DNA from: Mesorhizobium shangrilense
GTDB lineage: Bacteria; Pseudomonadota; Alphaproteobacteria; Rhizobiales; Rhizobiaceae
Length of the DNA stretch: 64,000 nucleotides
Direction: 5' to 3'
Assembly: GCF_028826155.1 (NCBI RefSeq)
Contig: NZ_JAQGPN010000001.1
Location: forward strand, 2,857,501-2,921,500
In this document: one piece after another, positions 25,600-33,897 of the stretch
Layout of the letters: each line of letters starts with the position of its first letter
Numbering within the stretch: position 1 is the stretch's first letter
Translations under genes and position numbers: made by a program
Notes under the pieces: generated by a model
What the model saw: only the letters and a program-made list of their open reading frames with translations
The model's database searches: none
What the model was told of the DNA's origin: nothing

Positions 25600-26030
25600 C
25601 GGGTGAGTTCGGCCTTGAGCGCAGGGCTCACGGTGGTGTTATTCGGGAGGTTGTTCCACAGTTCGGGATCGGTTTCCCGCGCGAAGTGGTTGAACCAGCC
25701 GATGACCCAGGGCGAACCCGGCGCGAAGGTCGCACCGCGAGCGGGAGACGCAAAGCCGTCGACGACAGGCATCTTGCCGAGTTGCTGGAAGCGGAAGATC
25801 CAGAAGCCGAGGATCGCATCGTATTGCGTGTCGCGCGGGGGCGGCAGCTGGTTGCCGTTTGCGATGCCGAACTTGGACACCTGCGGATGCCCCTGAGCCA
25901 TGATGAGGAGCAGCTTCATGAGCTCGATGTCGGTCGACCCGTTGGGGCAGTCCGATGAGGGACCGACACGGGCGGAAATATTCCAGAGAAAGGGCAGGGT
26001 TCCAGACATGAGTGGAAGACGTGCAGCCAT
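25596..26030 (-). CDS. Conserved-looking hypothetical protein (144 aa)
   Basis: ATG at 26028-26030 with GAGGGAGAACTCCT upstream opens a 144-residue frame starting MAARLPLMSGTLPFLWN. There is no signal peptide or strong membrane helix. The sequence is rich in aromatic residues and Pro (AILGFWIFRFQQLGKMPVVDG, ARETDPELWNNLPNNT). I do not recognise a domain. Its last bases overlap the end of the truncated dehydrogenase gene on the other strand. Good ribosome site and coding character support it; function unknown. Confidence 0.6.
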   Translation of the reverse strand: MAARLPLMSGTLPFLWNISARVGPSSDCPNGSTDIELMKLLLIMAQGHPQVSKFGIANGNQLPPPRDTQYDAILGFWIFRFQQLGKMPVVDGFASPARGATFAPGSPWVIGWFNHFARETDPELWNNLPNNTTVSPALKAELTR

Positions 26031-26203
26031 AGGAGTTCTCCCTCAACCGTGCACGTCGCCTTGTATCTGCTACGTTGCACGCTGCCGGACGCCGGCGCCT
26101 GTTGACTATCCGCCCGGAAAATCCTGAATTCAAGCGGGAGGAACGGCGCTGCTTGCCAGCGTTCGAAGAAGGGCGGGCCATCAACAAACACGGGACAGGA
26201 AAC

Positions 26204-27094
26204 ATGCCCAAGCGCATCGTGTTCACCGGCGGATCCGGCAAGGCGGGGCGGCACGTCGTGCCCTGGCTGAAGGAGCGCGGGGACTATGACATCCTCAACG
26301 TCGACCTGAAGCCGCTCGATTGTCCGGGCGTCAACACCCTCGTCGCCGACCTGACCGACAGCGGGCAGACCTTCAACGCGCTGTCCATGCATTTCGGCTT
26401 CGAGGGCTACGAGACGGCCGGGGGACCGAAGCCGGTCGACGCGGTCGTGCACTTCGCGGCCATACCGCGTGTCCTCATCCAGCCCGACAACGTCACCTTC
26501 CAGGCCAACGTGGTCTCCACCTACAACGTGATCGAGGCCGCGGTAAAACTCGGCATCCGCAAGATCGTGATCGCATCGAGCGAAACCACCTACGGGGTGT
26601 GCTTCGCGGAAGGCGACAAGGATTTTCACCACTTCCCCCTGGACGAGGACTATCCGATCGATCCGATGGACAGCTACGGACTGTCGAAGCAGGTCAACGA
26701 GCAGACGGCGCGGGCGTTCGCGGCGCGCTACGGGGCCGACATCTACCCGCTGCGCATCGGCAATGTGATCGAGCCACACGAGTATGGGCCGTTCAAGTCC
26801 TATGCCGCCAATCCGCCGGTGCGCAAGCGCAATGCCTGGAGCTACATCGATGCCCGCGACCTCGGCCAGATCGTGCATCTATGCCTGGAAAAGGACGGAC
26901 TGGGCTTCCAGGTGTTCAACGCCACCAACGACACGATCACCGCGAATGAGCCGACCGAGGCGTTCCTCAAGAGGTGGGCGCCGAGCACGCCGGTGACCCG
27001 GCGGATGGAAGGTTTTGAGGCGCCCCTCTCCAATCGCAAGATCAGGGAGGTGCTCGGCTTCAAGGAGGAGCACGATTGGCGGACGTACGTCTAG
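26204..27094 (+). CDS. NAD-dependent epimerase/dehydratase family protein
   Basis: A 296-aa extended SDR starting MPKRIVFTGGSGKAGRHVV, where GGSGKAG is the nucleotide loop and the Asp of LNVDLKPL favours NAD. Catalytic candidates are Ser-Ser in IASSETTYG and the YGLSKQ (Tyr-x-x-x-Lys) motif. The C-terminal region NRKIREVLGFKEEHDWRTYV is typical for nucleotide-sugar or uronate-type dehydrogenases/epimerases. ATG at 26204 follows ACAGGAAAC. It lies downstream of the ABC transporter and dehydrogenase remnant and may have belonged to that operon before the insertion (inference). Confidence 0.78.
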   Translation: MPKRIVFTGGSGKAGRHVVPWLKERGDYDILNVDLKPLDCPGVNTLVADLTDSGQTFNALSMHFGFEGYETAGGPKPVDAVVHFAAIPRVLIQPDNVTFQANVVSTYNVIEAAVKLGIRKIVIASSETTYGVCFAEGDKDFHHFPLDEDYPIDPMDSYGLSKQVNEQTARAFAARYGADIYPLRIGNVIEPHEYGPFKSYAANPPVRKRNAWSYIDARDLGQIVHLCLEKDGLGFQVFNATNDTITANEPTEAFLKRWAPSTPVTRRMEGFEAPLSNRKIREVLGFKEEHDWRTYV

Positions 27095-27155
27095 CGGAAG
27101 GTGGTGTTGAGGAGACAAGGGGCAACCCAGAATTAGGATTGCCCCCCGGCGACGG

Positions 27156-28298
27156 CTACGCCGCCGAAGGAAACTGGAGCCCCTCGGCGACAGTCCTGTT
27201 GCGGCCGGCGCGCTTGGCCGCATAGAGCATCTGGTCGGCGCGATCCACGGCGATCCAGATCTCCTCACCCGGGCGATGCTCCGCGACGCCGAAGCTGGCG
27301 GTGATCCGCTCCGGCTGCTTAACATCCCAGAACGCTGCCTCCTGGAGGCGCCTGCGCAGGCGTTCGGCAATCAGGAAAGCTTCCTTGCGCGGAGTGGAGC
27401 CGAGGAGAAGGACGAACTCCTCGCCACCGATGCGGGCCACGAGGTCCCCCGCGCGGCTTTCCTTCCTCAGGATGTCGGAGAAGGCCGAGATGACTTCGTC
27501 GCCGGCAGCGTGTCCGTGGACGTCGTTGATGCGCTTGAAGTTGTCGATGTCGCAGGCAACGATGGTCAGCGGTCTGGCTCGTCGGTCCTGCAGCAGGGTG
27601 CGGGCATGTTCCTCGAAGGCCCGGCGGTTGAGCAGGCCGGACAGCGGATCGGCATCGCGTTCGGTACGCAACCGCGCCAGCGTGTCGAGCGTGACCGCCG
27701 CAAGCAGCGTCAGCGCCATCGCGGCCCCGGCAATGGACACGGTGAACTGGAGGCCGAGCCAGAAGGGCGACGTGGCGAAGGTATCGAGATCGTCGACCAG
27801 TGCGTCAATGGTGATCCAACTGCGCGGGATGAAATGCAGTCCCAGGGCGAGGGCGCTCCAGAACACGGCGCGGTCAATGAGGTCTCCCCGAGACAGCTTC
27901 CACAGCCGTAGCGCAGCGGTGGCGACGATCGCCCCGAAGCCGCCATTGATGATGTAGATGCGGGCGACTACATCCCGGTCGACATAATAGTAATAGGCGA
28001 TGCCCCCCACGATCGCGACGAACACGACAGCGTTGTACCAGGCTGGCATTTTCAGTCCGGAGCGCCGCAGCAGCCCTTCGGAGAGGCTGATTGCGCCGCT
28101 TATGTAGAGCATCGCCGAGACCACCGCGTTTACGCCGAGCTCGGCAGGCCACAGGGCGACCTGGACGCCGAGCCCCAGGCCTGACAGCAGGAAACCGGCG
28201 CCGAACAGCGCCACATGGTGTGGCGAGCGCGTGATGCGCCAGAAGGCCAGGAAGCCGCAGCCGAACACTAAAAGGAGGATTGGAGGAACAAAGATCAT
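27156..28298 (-). CDS. Membrane-bound diguanylate cyclase (GGDEF)
   Basis: A 380-aa protein with about six membrane helices in the first 210 residues and a C-terminal GGDEF domain. The catalytic signature is RIGGEEFVLLL (GGEEF form, active in many enzymes), the substrate-binding DIDNFKRINDVHGHAAGD is intact, and RAGD five residues before GGEEF is a proper inhibitory I-site. The protein should make c-di-GMP in response to a signal sensed by its membrane part, with product inhibition. Single minus-strand gene. Confidence 0.88.
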   Translation of the reverse strand: MIFVPPILLLVFGCGFLAFWRITRSPHHVALFGAGFLLSGLGLGVQVALWPAELGVNAVVSAMLYISGAISLSEGLLRRSGLKMPAWYNAVVFVAIVGGIAYYYYVDRDVVARIYIINGGFGAIVATAALRLWKLSRGDLIDRAVFWSALALGLHFIPRSWITIDALVDDLDTFATSPFWLGLQFTVSIAGAAMALTLLAAVTLDTLARLRTERDADPLSGLLNRRAFEEHARTLLQDRRARPLTIVACDIDNFKRINDVHGHAAGDEVISAFSDILRKESRAGDLVARIGGEEFVLLLGSTPRKEAFLIAERLRRRLQEAAFWDVKQPERITASFGVAEHRPGEEIWIAVDRADQMLYAAKRAGRNRTVAEGLQFPSAA

Positions 28299-28399
28299 GA
28301 TATGCGGCGTGCCTGCACCGGCTGGTCCGGGTTCATGGCCCTGAGATCATAAAAGAATCGGTAATGCGAAATGCGTACATCGGCGGCCTGAGCCCAGGA

Positions 28400-29497
28400 T
28401 CAGGCAGCCTTCTCCCATTTTCGGGAAAGGAAGGCGGCACGTTGGAATTGCGGTGCGACCGTGATGTCCCGACCCAGCGCCGCGGCTGCCCGCCACGGCC
28501 ACCGGGGGTCGGCAAGCAGCGCCCGCCCCAGCGCAATGAAGTCGGCCCGCCCCTGCGCGACGATGTCGTTTGCCTGATGCGGCTCGTCGATCATGCCGAC
28601 GGCGCGGACGGGGATGTCGACCCGCTGCCTCACATATTCGGCGAGGTGGACCTGATAGCCCGGTCCGGTCGGAATCTGTTGGAGAGGCGAGTTGCCGCCG
28701 CTCGAGCAGCAGACGTAGCTGACGCCCTCTGCCTGCAAGGCCTTCACGACCTCGACCGTTTCGTGCTCGACGAGGCCGCCGTCCACCCAGTCCTTCACTG
28801 ACAGGCGCGCGCCGAGCATCAGCCCGGGCGCCGTCCTGCGCACTTCGCGTGCCACCTCCACCGCGAAGCGCATGCGGTTGTCGAGCGATCCACCCCAGTC
28901 GTCGGTGCGGTGGTTCGAGAGGGGCGAGAGGAACTGGTGGATGAGGTAACCGTGCGCCGCGTGCAACTCGATGAAGTCGAAACCTGCGCGTTCGGCCCGG
29001 CGAGCCGCCTCGCCGAATTTTTCGATGATGTCGCGGATGCCGGTTTCGGTCAGCGCCTGGGGCGTCTGCCATCCGGCGTCGAACGGAATCGCGGAAGCGG
29101 AGACGGTCTGCCACGGGTCCTGGCCGGACTGCAGGGGGGCGCCGCCTTCCCAAGGCCTCGTGCACGAAGCCTTGCGCCCGGCATGCGCGAGCTGCGTGCC
29201 GAACCACGTGCCCGGATTGGCGACGCGCCGAGCTGCAATCAAGGTGCGCTTGGCGGCGTCCTCGTTGGCGTCGGAATAGAGACCGAGGCAGCCATGGCTG
29301 ATGCGGCCGCGCCGCTCGACGTCAGTCATCTCCACGGTGACCATCGCCGCGCCCGACATGGCGAAATTCATCCAGTGATAAAGGTGCCAGACGCTGGCCG
29401 AGCCGTCATCGGCGGAATACTGGCACATCGGCGCGACCGCGATGCGGTTCTTGAACTCTAGCGTACCGATGGAGATCGGCGAAAACAGATCAGTCAT
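28400..29497 (-). CDS. NADH:flavin oxidoreductase, old yellow enzyme family (YqjM-like)
   Basis: A 365-aa FMN-dependent TIM barrel starting MTDLFSPISIGTLEFKNRI. The motifs VAPMCQYSADDG (YqjM-type Cys near the flavin), QLAHAGRKA, FIELHAAHGYLIHQFLSPLSNHRTDDWGGSLDNR and GRALLADPRWP are all typical. The enzyme reduces activated C=C bonds using NAD(P)H. The ATG at 29495-29497 has GGAGACCCG before it. A perfect 15-base palindrome lies 36 bases upstream and may be an operator. The gene follows the hydroxyacid dehydrogenase with a gap of 108 bases and may be separately controlled. Confidence 0.86.
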   Translation of the reverse strand: MTDLFSPISIGTLEFKNRIAVAPMCQYSADDGSASVWHLYHWMNFAMSGAAMVTVEMTDVERRGRISHGCLGLYSDANEDAAKRTLIAARRVANPGTWFGTQLAHAGRKASCTRPWEGGAPLQSGQDPWQTVSASAIPFDAGWQTPQALTETGIRDIIEKFGEAARRAERAGFDFIELHAAHGYLIHQFLSPLSNHRTDDWGGSLDNRMRFAVEVAREVRRTAPGLMLGARLSVKDWVDGGLVEHETVEVVKALQAEGVSYVCCSSGGNSPLQQIPTGPGYQVHLAEYVRQRVDIPVRAVGMIDEPHQANDIVAQGRADFIALGRALLADPRWPWRAAAALGRDITVAPQFQRAAFLSRKWEKAA

Positions 29498-29533
29498 GAC
29501 GGGTCTCCGGGATGGGCGCAATCTAAACGTGAA

Positions 29534-29548
29534 TTGTGCGGTGCACAA
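29534..29548. promoter_or_regulatory. Perfect palindrome upstream of the OYE-family gene
   Basis: TTGTGCGGTGCACAA has six-base arms (TTGTGC/GCACAA) around GGT. It lies 36 bases before the oxidoreductase start, a normal operator position. It differs from the TTGGTNNNACCAG motif. No regulator gene is adjacent. Confidence 0.45.
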
Positions 29549-29605
29549 CCGGACGCTGGAGCTCTTCACGCGGGCAACGCGTCCCTCGGGCGCCACGGTG
29601 GGTCG

Positions 29606-30619
29606 CTAGGCCGGAAACCGCTTGCGATAGCGCTCCACAACCTCGGGGTTACACAGGTTGACGGGGAGACGACCAGCGAGGACACGCAGCGTTTCCTCAG
29701 CAGCGCCAATTCCCATCCGCAACATGCTGTTTTCCGTGATGCCGGCCATGTGCGGCGTCACGATGACGTTGTCGAAGCAAAAATAAGGATGATCGGGCGG
29801 CAGCGGTTGCGTCGGGAAGACGTCGAGCGCCGCGCCGCCGACGCGTTTCGCGCGTAGCGCCTCGATCAGGGCGTCGTCGTCGATGACCGGTCCGCGGGAT
29901 ACGTTCACCAAAACCGCATGGGACTTCATCATGGCGATGCGCTCGCGGCTGATCAGCCCGGTGGTCTCCGGGGTGAGGGGGCAGCACAACACGACGATGT
30001 CCGCCTCGGAAACGAGTTCGTTGACGGTGACGAAGCGTGCGCCGTCCGGCAGGCTTTCCGGCCGGCGGCTGTTCGCGATCACCTCGAGGCCGAAGCCGTT
30101 CCTCGCAATGTGCGCGACGTTGGTTCCGACATTGCCCATGCCGACGATGCCCATGGTCTTGCCGGTCAGGTCTGCGCCGGAATTGGAGTGCTCCCGCGCG
30201 ACCAGCCAGCCCCGCGAGCGCAGGTCGCCATCTACCTGCCGGAAACGCCTCAGCAAGGCGATCGACGCGAAGATGACATGCTCGGCGACGGTGCGTGCAT
30301 TGACGCCGGGCACATTGGCGACCAGCACGCCAGCCTCGGTTGCGGCATCGACGGGGATCATGTCCAGCCCGGCGCCGTGCCGGACCGCCGCGCGCAGCCG
30401 CGGCGCACCGTCGAACAGGGACGGCGGCAACGGCGCTCGCACGATGACGATATCCGCCTCACGACCTTCGCGACCGAGAGTGGCAGTGTCGAGAGAGGAG
30501 GCGACGACCAGGCGGCCGGCGCCGGCAAGCCGTTGCTGCGCGAGCGGGTGCAGCGGATGGGTCGAGAAGATCAGCGGCTCAGGCATGCTGAAGCGGGCGT
30601 CCGGGATCGACGTCGTCAT
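29606..30619 (-). CDS. D-isomer 2-hydroxyacid dehydrogenase family protein
   Basis: A 337-aa protein with the NAD-binding loop GIVGMGNVGTNVA, catalytic Arg in VNVSRGPVID and catalytic His in VTPHMAG. The usual catalytic Glu of the DVFxxEP motif is Gln here (LDVFPTQPLPPDHPYF). The start at 30617-30619 has GAGAAG before it and overlaps the end of the GntR gene by about 40 bases; an ATG at 30586 has no good ribosome site. Last gene of the four-gene minus-strand operon. The substrate is probably a sugar-derived 2-hydroxy or 2-keto acid. Confidence 0.82.
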   Translation of the reverse strand: MTTSIPDARFSMPEPLIFSTHPLHPLAQQRLAGAGRLVVASSLDTATLGREGREADIVIVRAPLPPSLFDGAPRLRAAVRHGAGLDMIPVDAATEAGVLVANVPGVNARTVAEHVIFASIALLRRFRQVDGDLRSRGWLVAREHSNSGADLTGKTMGIVGMGNVGTNVAHIARNGFGLEVIANSRRPESLPDGARFVTVNELVSEADIVVLCCPLTPETTGLISRERIAMMKSHAVLVNVSRGPVIDDDALIEALRAKRVGGAALDVFPTQPLPPDHPYFCFDNVIVTPHMAGITENSMLRMGIGAAEETLRVLAGRLPVNLCNPEVVERYRKRFPA

Positions 30620-31298
30620 CGTTCTTCTCGATGAGCCCCTTCCAGTAGCTCTCCACACCCTGCAGGTGCGCGCTCATCAGCGCCTGGGCGAGGTTGCCGT
30701 CGCGCCGCTGCAGGGCTTCGAAGATCTGCACGTGTTCGGCGTGCGAGCGCCGGCAGCGCTCCGGATCGTTGAAGTAGATCGGCACGCGATCCTCGCCCAT
30801 CACGTAGTAGACGCTGCAGATGCGGTGGAACACGCTGTTCTGCGTAGCGCGTACGATCTCAAGGTGAAAATCGCGGTCTTCCTGGGCGAGGCCCTCGCCG
30901 GCAGCGATGCGCTCCTCCGAGGCCTGCAGGATCTCGCGCAGCCGGTCGTAGTTTTCTTCCGTCGCCCGGGAGCATGCGAGTTCCGCCGCCTTGATCTCGT
31001 GGATCTTCCTCAGTTCGACCATCTCGTAGATCTGGATCGGATCGAGCGGCACGCCGGCCTTGGCGAAGAGAGCCATGGCCTCCACGCTGGCCTGGCGCGT
31101 GGTCAGGTAGATTCCCGACTTCGCGCGGCGTTCGACGATCCGCATCGCTTCCAGGATCGCCAGCGCCTCGCGAATCTGGCCGCGGGACACTGCAAAATGT
31201 TCGGCAAGCTCGCGCTCGGACGGCATCCTGCCGCTTTCCGTCTTGGAGCAGGAGAACAGGTGAAAGGCCAGTTCGGCCAGCAGATTCTTCTCGGTCAT
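30579..31298 (-). CDS. GntR family regulator, FadR subfamily
   Basis: A 239-aa regulator with an N-terminal winged helix (RMPSERELAEHFAVSRGQIREALAILE is its core, residues about 24-50, with GIYLTTR closing the wing) and an all-helical FCD domain whose metal/ligand residues include EDRDFHLEIVRAT and the C-terminal HAEHVQIFEAL..AQALMSAHLQ. FadR-type proteins bind TNGTNNNACNA-like operators; four copies of TTGGTNNNACCAG flank this operon and the ABC operon. It lies between the enolase-superfamily gene (11 bases) and the dehydrogenase gene (overlap), so it is made with the pathway it probably controls, with a sugar-acid-like inducer expected. Confidence 0.88.
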   Translation of the reverse strand: MTEKNLLAELAFHLFSCSKTESGRMPSERELAEHFAVSRGQIREALAILEAMRIVERRAKSGIYLTTRQASVEAMALFAKAGVPLDPIQIYEMVELRKIHEIKAAELACSRATEENYDRLREILQASEERIAAGEGLAQEDRDFHLEIVRATQNSVFHRICSVYYVMGEDRVPIYFNDPERCRRSHAEHVQIFEALQRRDGNLAQALMSAHLQGVESYWKGLIEKNDDDVDPGRPLQHA

Positions 31299-31309
31299 GG
31301 GGACATGCC

Positions 31310-32482
31310 CTAAACCTTCACTGCATGCGCCTTCAAGAAGCTTTCCGAGACAGTGACACCAAGTCCCGGACGGTCGGGTATAGCAATCGTGCCGCAGCCC
31401 AGGTCCACATCTTCCTCAACCAGATCGTGCAGCATGGGATTCGCGCCAAGCGAGTACTCTATGATGAAGCTGGCAGGCGAAGCGGCGCAGACATGCAGGC
31501 CGGCATAAAAGGCCGGCGCGCCGGCCCACAGGTGGGGGGCGAGCCTCAGGTTGAAGGCTGACGCGATCGCTGAAATCCGCATCGCCTCCGTGATGCCGCC
31601 GCAGAAGGCAAGGTCCGGCTGGAAAATGTCGGCCGCCTTCAGCACCGCCATGTCGCGGAAGTCGAATCGCGTGGTCTCGCTTTCGCCGGCGGCGATCGGA
31701 ATGGTAGAGCCCGCCCGAACTTCGGCCATGCCTGACTTGTCGTCTCCGATCACGGGTTCCTCGAACCAGGCGAGGTTCTGATCCTCGACGAGGCGCGCGA
31801 AACGCTTTGCGTCGGCCACCGTGAAAGTGCCGTGGGCGTCGACCATCAGCTCGACATCGGGACCAACGGCGGCGCGAGCTGCGCGGACGCGCGCGGCTGA
31901 CACGTGCGGGGCGGCGTCCATCGCGCCGACCCTCATCTTCACCGCCCTAAAGCCCCCTTTCTCGATGTAGCCGAGCAATTGCTGGCCGATCGTCTCGGCG
32001 TTCGCCCAGCCGCCGGAGGCGTAGGCCCTCATGCGCTCCGCCTTGCGCCCTCCGAGCAGGCGCCAGACCGGTTGGTCGAGCGATTTTCCGAAAATGTCCC
32101 AAAGCGCAAGGTCGACGGCGCTGATCGCGGCGAGCGACAGGCCGCGGCGCGAAAGCTGCGGCATGGCATGGCCAGACGCCGACGCCGCGCGATGCCGCAC
32201 GCCATTATAAAGGAGCTCCCAGATGTCGTTGATGTCGCGCGGATCGCGGCCGATCAGCTGCGGCGCGACTTCGTGATTCAGCAGGTGGACCAGCGCCCCG
32301 TAGGCGCCGGCGCTGCCGGCGGCATTCTTGCCTTCCCCCCAGCCGACGATGCCGTCGTCCGTTTCGACGCGCAGGATCGCCGCATCGAAGGTCGTCACCT
32401 GCCCGAAGTCGCTTCGGTGCTGATTGGCCTCGGTGATGGGTATGCGGACCCACCAGGCTTCGACACGCTTTATCTTCATCAT
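31310..32482 (-). CDS. Mandelate racemase/muconate lactonizing family enzyme (enolase superfamily)
   Basis: A 390-aa enolase-superfamily protein. The capping domain begins MMKIKRVEAWWVRIP. In the barrel are KMR on strand 2 (AVKMRVG, a KxR form of the KxK motif), metal ligands Asp in MVDAHGTF, Glu in WFEEPV and Glu in AGESETT, and a His in LAPHLWAG that with Asp of FQPDLAF may form the base dyad of the mandelate racemase subgroup. Such enzymes usually dehydrate or epimerise sugar acids. Two adjacent start codons (32482, 32479); GAGG upstream favours the second slightly. Preceded by a 10-bp hairpin and followed by the GntR gene. Confidence 0.85.
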   Translation of the reverse strand: MMKIKRVEAWWVRIPITEANQHRSDFGQVTTFDAAILRVETDDGIVGWGEGKNAAGSAGAYGALVHLLNHEVAPQLIGRDPRDINDIWELLYNGVRHRAASASGHAMPQLSRRGLSLAAISAVDLALWDIFGKSLDQPVWRLLGGRKAERMRAYASGGWANAETIGQQLLGYIEKGGFRAVKMRVGAMDAAPHVSAARVRAARAAVGPDVELMVDAHGTFTVADAKRFARLVEDQNLAWFEEPVIGDDKSGMAEVRAGSTIPIAAGESETTRFDFRDMAVLKAADIFQPDLAFCGGITEAMRISAIASAFNLRLAPHLWAGAPAFYAGLHVCAASPASFIIEYSLGANPMLHDLVEEDVDLGCGTIAIPDRPGLGVTVSESFLKAHAVKV

Positions 32483-32490
32483 GAACCTCG

Positions 32491-32516
32491 GCCCTCTCGC
32501 GATGGCGCGAGAGGGC
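32491..32516 (-). other. Intercistronic hairpin before the enolase-superfamily gene
   Basis: GCCCTCTCGC (32491-32500) and GCGAGAGGGC (32507-32516) form a perfect 10-bp stem with a six-base loop. It lies between the isomerase stop and the ribosome site of the next gene. No T tract follows, so mRNA processing or stability is more likely than termination. Confidence 0.6.
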
Positions 32517-32535
32517 TCCAAGAGTGACCCAGGCC

Positions 32536-33423
32536 CTACTTGATGAGCGGCAGCAGCGTTTCGGCCGTGATGCGCATCTGGTCGGTGTAGAATTTTTCGG
32601 TGAGCACGCTGGATCCGTGATCCTGGATGAACTTCAGCTGCTCCGGGGAAATGTCGACCGGATTGCGCTCCACCATCTCTGGATAGCGCGCGGCCGGCGT
32701 GCGATCGACCGGCGCGACGAACTCGTTGGTCAGCGCGCCGTCATAGCCGATGTCCTTGAGGGTTTTTACGATGGCTTTCCAGTCGATGGTGCCGAGGCCC
32801 GCCGCGAAACGGTTGTTGTCGGCCACATGGAAGTCGAAGAGCCGCTTGCCGGCCTTGCGGATCGCCTCGTGGACGTCGAACTCCTCCATATGCAGGTGAT
32901 AGGCGTCGAGGCAGACGCCGCATTCCGGGCTCACCGCGTCGGCCAGCGCCAAGGCCTGCTCGCCGCGGTTGAACAGGTAGGTCTCGAAGCGGTTCAAGGG
33001 CTCCACTGCGATCTTCACGCCGACCTTCTTGGCGTGGCCGAAGCATTCACGCGTGGCGTCGACGACCCATTTCCACTCTTCTTCCTCGGTTCCGTCGGGG
33101 ACGACCTTGCCGACGGTGGCCGGCACCAGCGTGATGATCTCGCCGTCCAGCTCGCTCACCATCGTCAGCACGTCCTTGACGTACTGGACCGAGCGCTCGC
33201 GCTGGCCCTGGTCCTTTGCGGCGAGATTGCGCTCGCCGAGCATCAGCGTCACCGCGCCCCAGCAGCGAATGCCGTGCTCCTTCAGCAGCGCGCGCGTCTC
33301 CTTGGGCTTGTACTGCTCGGGCTCCCCCGAAATCTCGATCGACTCGTAGCCGAATTTCTTGATGCGCTTGAGCGTGGTTTCCAAGGGCTCCGCACGCATC
33401 CAGTTGTGCGTCGAAAGATGCAT
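32536..33423 (-). CDS. Sugar isomerase/epimerase, TIM barrel (D-tagatose 3-epimerase-like)
   Basis: A 295-aa AP-endonuclease-2-fold barrel starting MHLSTHNWMRAEPLE after AGGAGGACGAATT. The four metal ligands of ketose 3-epimerases can be matched: Glu in IAVEPLNRFE, Asp in GVCLDAYHLHMEE, His in FDFHVADNNR and Glu in LTNEFV. The Arg of DNNR is also conserved. It probably epimerises or isomerises a keto sugar or keto sugar acid. First gene of the minus-strand operon, with a GntR operator about 80 bases upstream. Confidence 0.82.
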   Translation of the reverse strand: MHLSTHNWMRAEPLETTLKRIKKFGYESIEISGEPEQYKPKETRALLKEHGIRCWGAVTLMLGERNLAAKDQGQRERSVQYVKDVLTMVSELDGEIITLVPATVGKVVPDGTEEEEWKWVVDATRECFGHAKKVGVKIAVEPLNRFETYLFNRGEQALALADAVSPECGVCLDAYHLHMEEFDVHEAIRKAGKRLFDFHVADNNRFAAGLGTIDWKAIVKTLKDIGYDGALTNEFVAPVDRTPAARYPEMVERNPVDISPEQLKFIQDHGSSVLTEKFYTDQMRITAETLLPLIK

Positions 33424-33501
33424 AATTCGTCCTCCTCGCGTTCGCTTGATCCTCGCTCCGTCGCTCTGGAGGAGGCCTCCTCCCCAATGGTGGAACACGA
33501 A

Positions 33502-33514
33502 CTGGTTCGACCAA
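33502..33514. promoter_or_regulatory. Candidate GntR operator, copy 3 (minus-strand operon)
   Basis: CTGGTTCGACCAA, reverse complement TTGGTCGAACCAG, lies 79 bases upstream of the isomerase start at 33423. It fits TTGGTNNNACCAG at every fixed position. Because the divergent operon starts at 33898, the site may serve both directions, but its position favours the minus-strand promoter. Confidence 0.6.
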
Positions 33515-33663
33515 TTGGGCTCGTTCCGACTTCTAACGGATTTCCACAATGGTCGCAAGCAGGTGAGAAGCGATGCAGGAGCAGATAGCTATATGCCTGA
33601 AATCAAAGATAAAAATCATGCAGCTATCAGCGGGTCGCTCAGGTGGCGGCCTCGCCGGAGCCC

Positions 33664-33694
33664 TTGACGTTTCCAATGTTCTTGGTCATACCAG
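33664..33694 (+). promoter_or_regulatory. Promoter with overlapping GntR operator, copy 4 (plus-strand operon)
   Basis: A -35-like TTGACG (33664-33669) is followed by TTGGTCATACCAG (33682-33694), which overlaps the expected -10 position, as at 18487-18516. The site is about 200 bases before the ATG at 33898. The rest of the 474-base divergent region has no credible frame. Confidence 0.6.
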
Positions 33695-33897
33695 AAAAAG
33701 CGGCTGCGGGACTGAGCTTGAGCGGGTGAAGGACAGTCCGGCATCTTCGGTGATCAACGGCGGTCGGTGGCGGGGCGATCATCAACCTACACACGTCCAG
33801 GGCCAGGCCATCGTGCATCCATCGATTGTCGTGCGGCGGTCTTGGCGATATGTAATCGATTGCGCGGGCGCTCGGCGGCCGTCGGAGGAGGAGCTTC

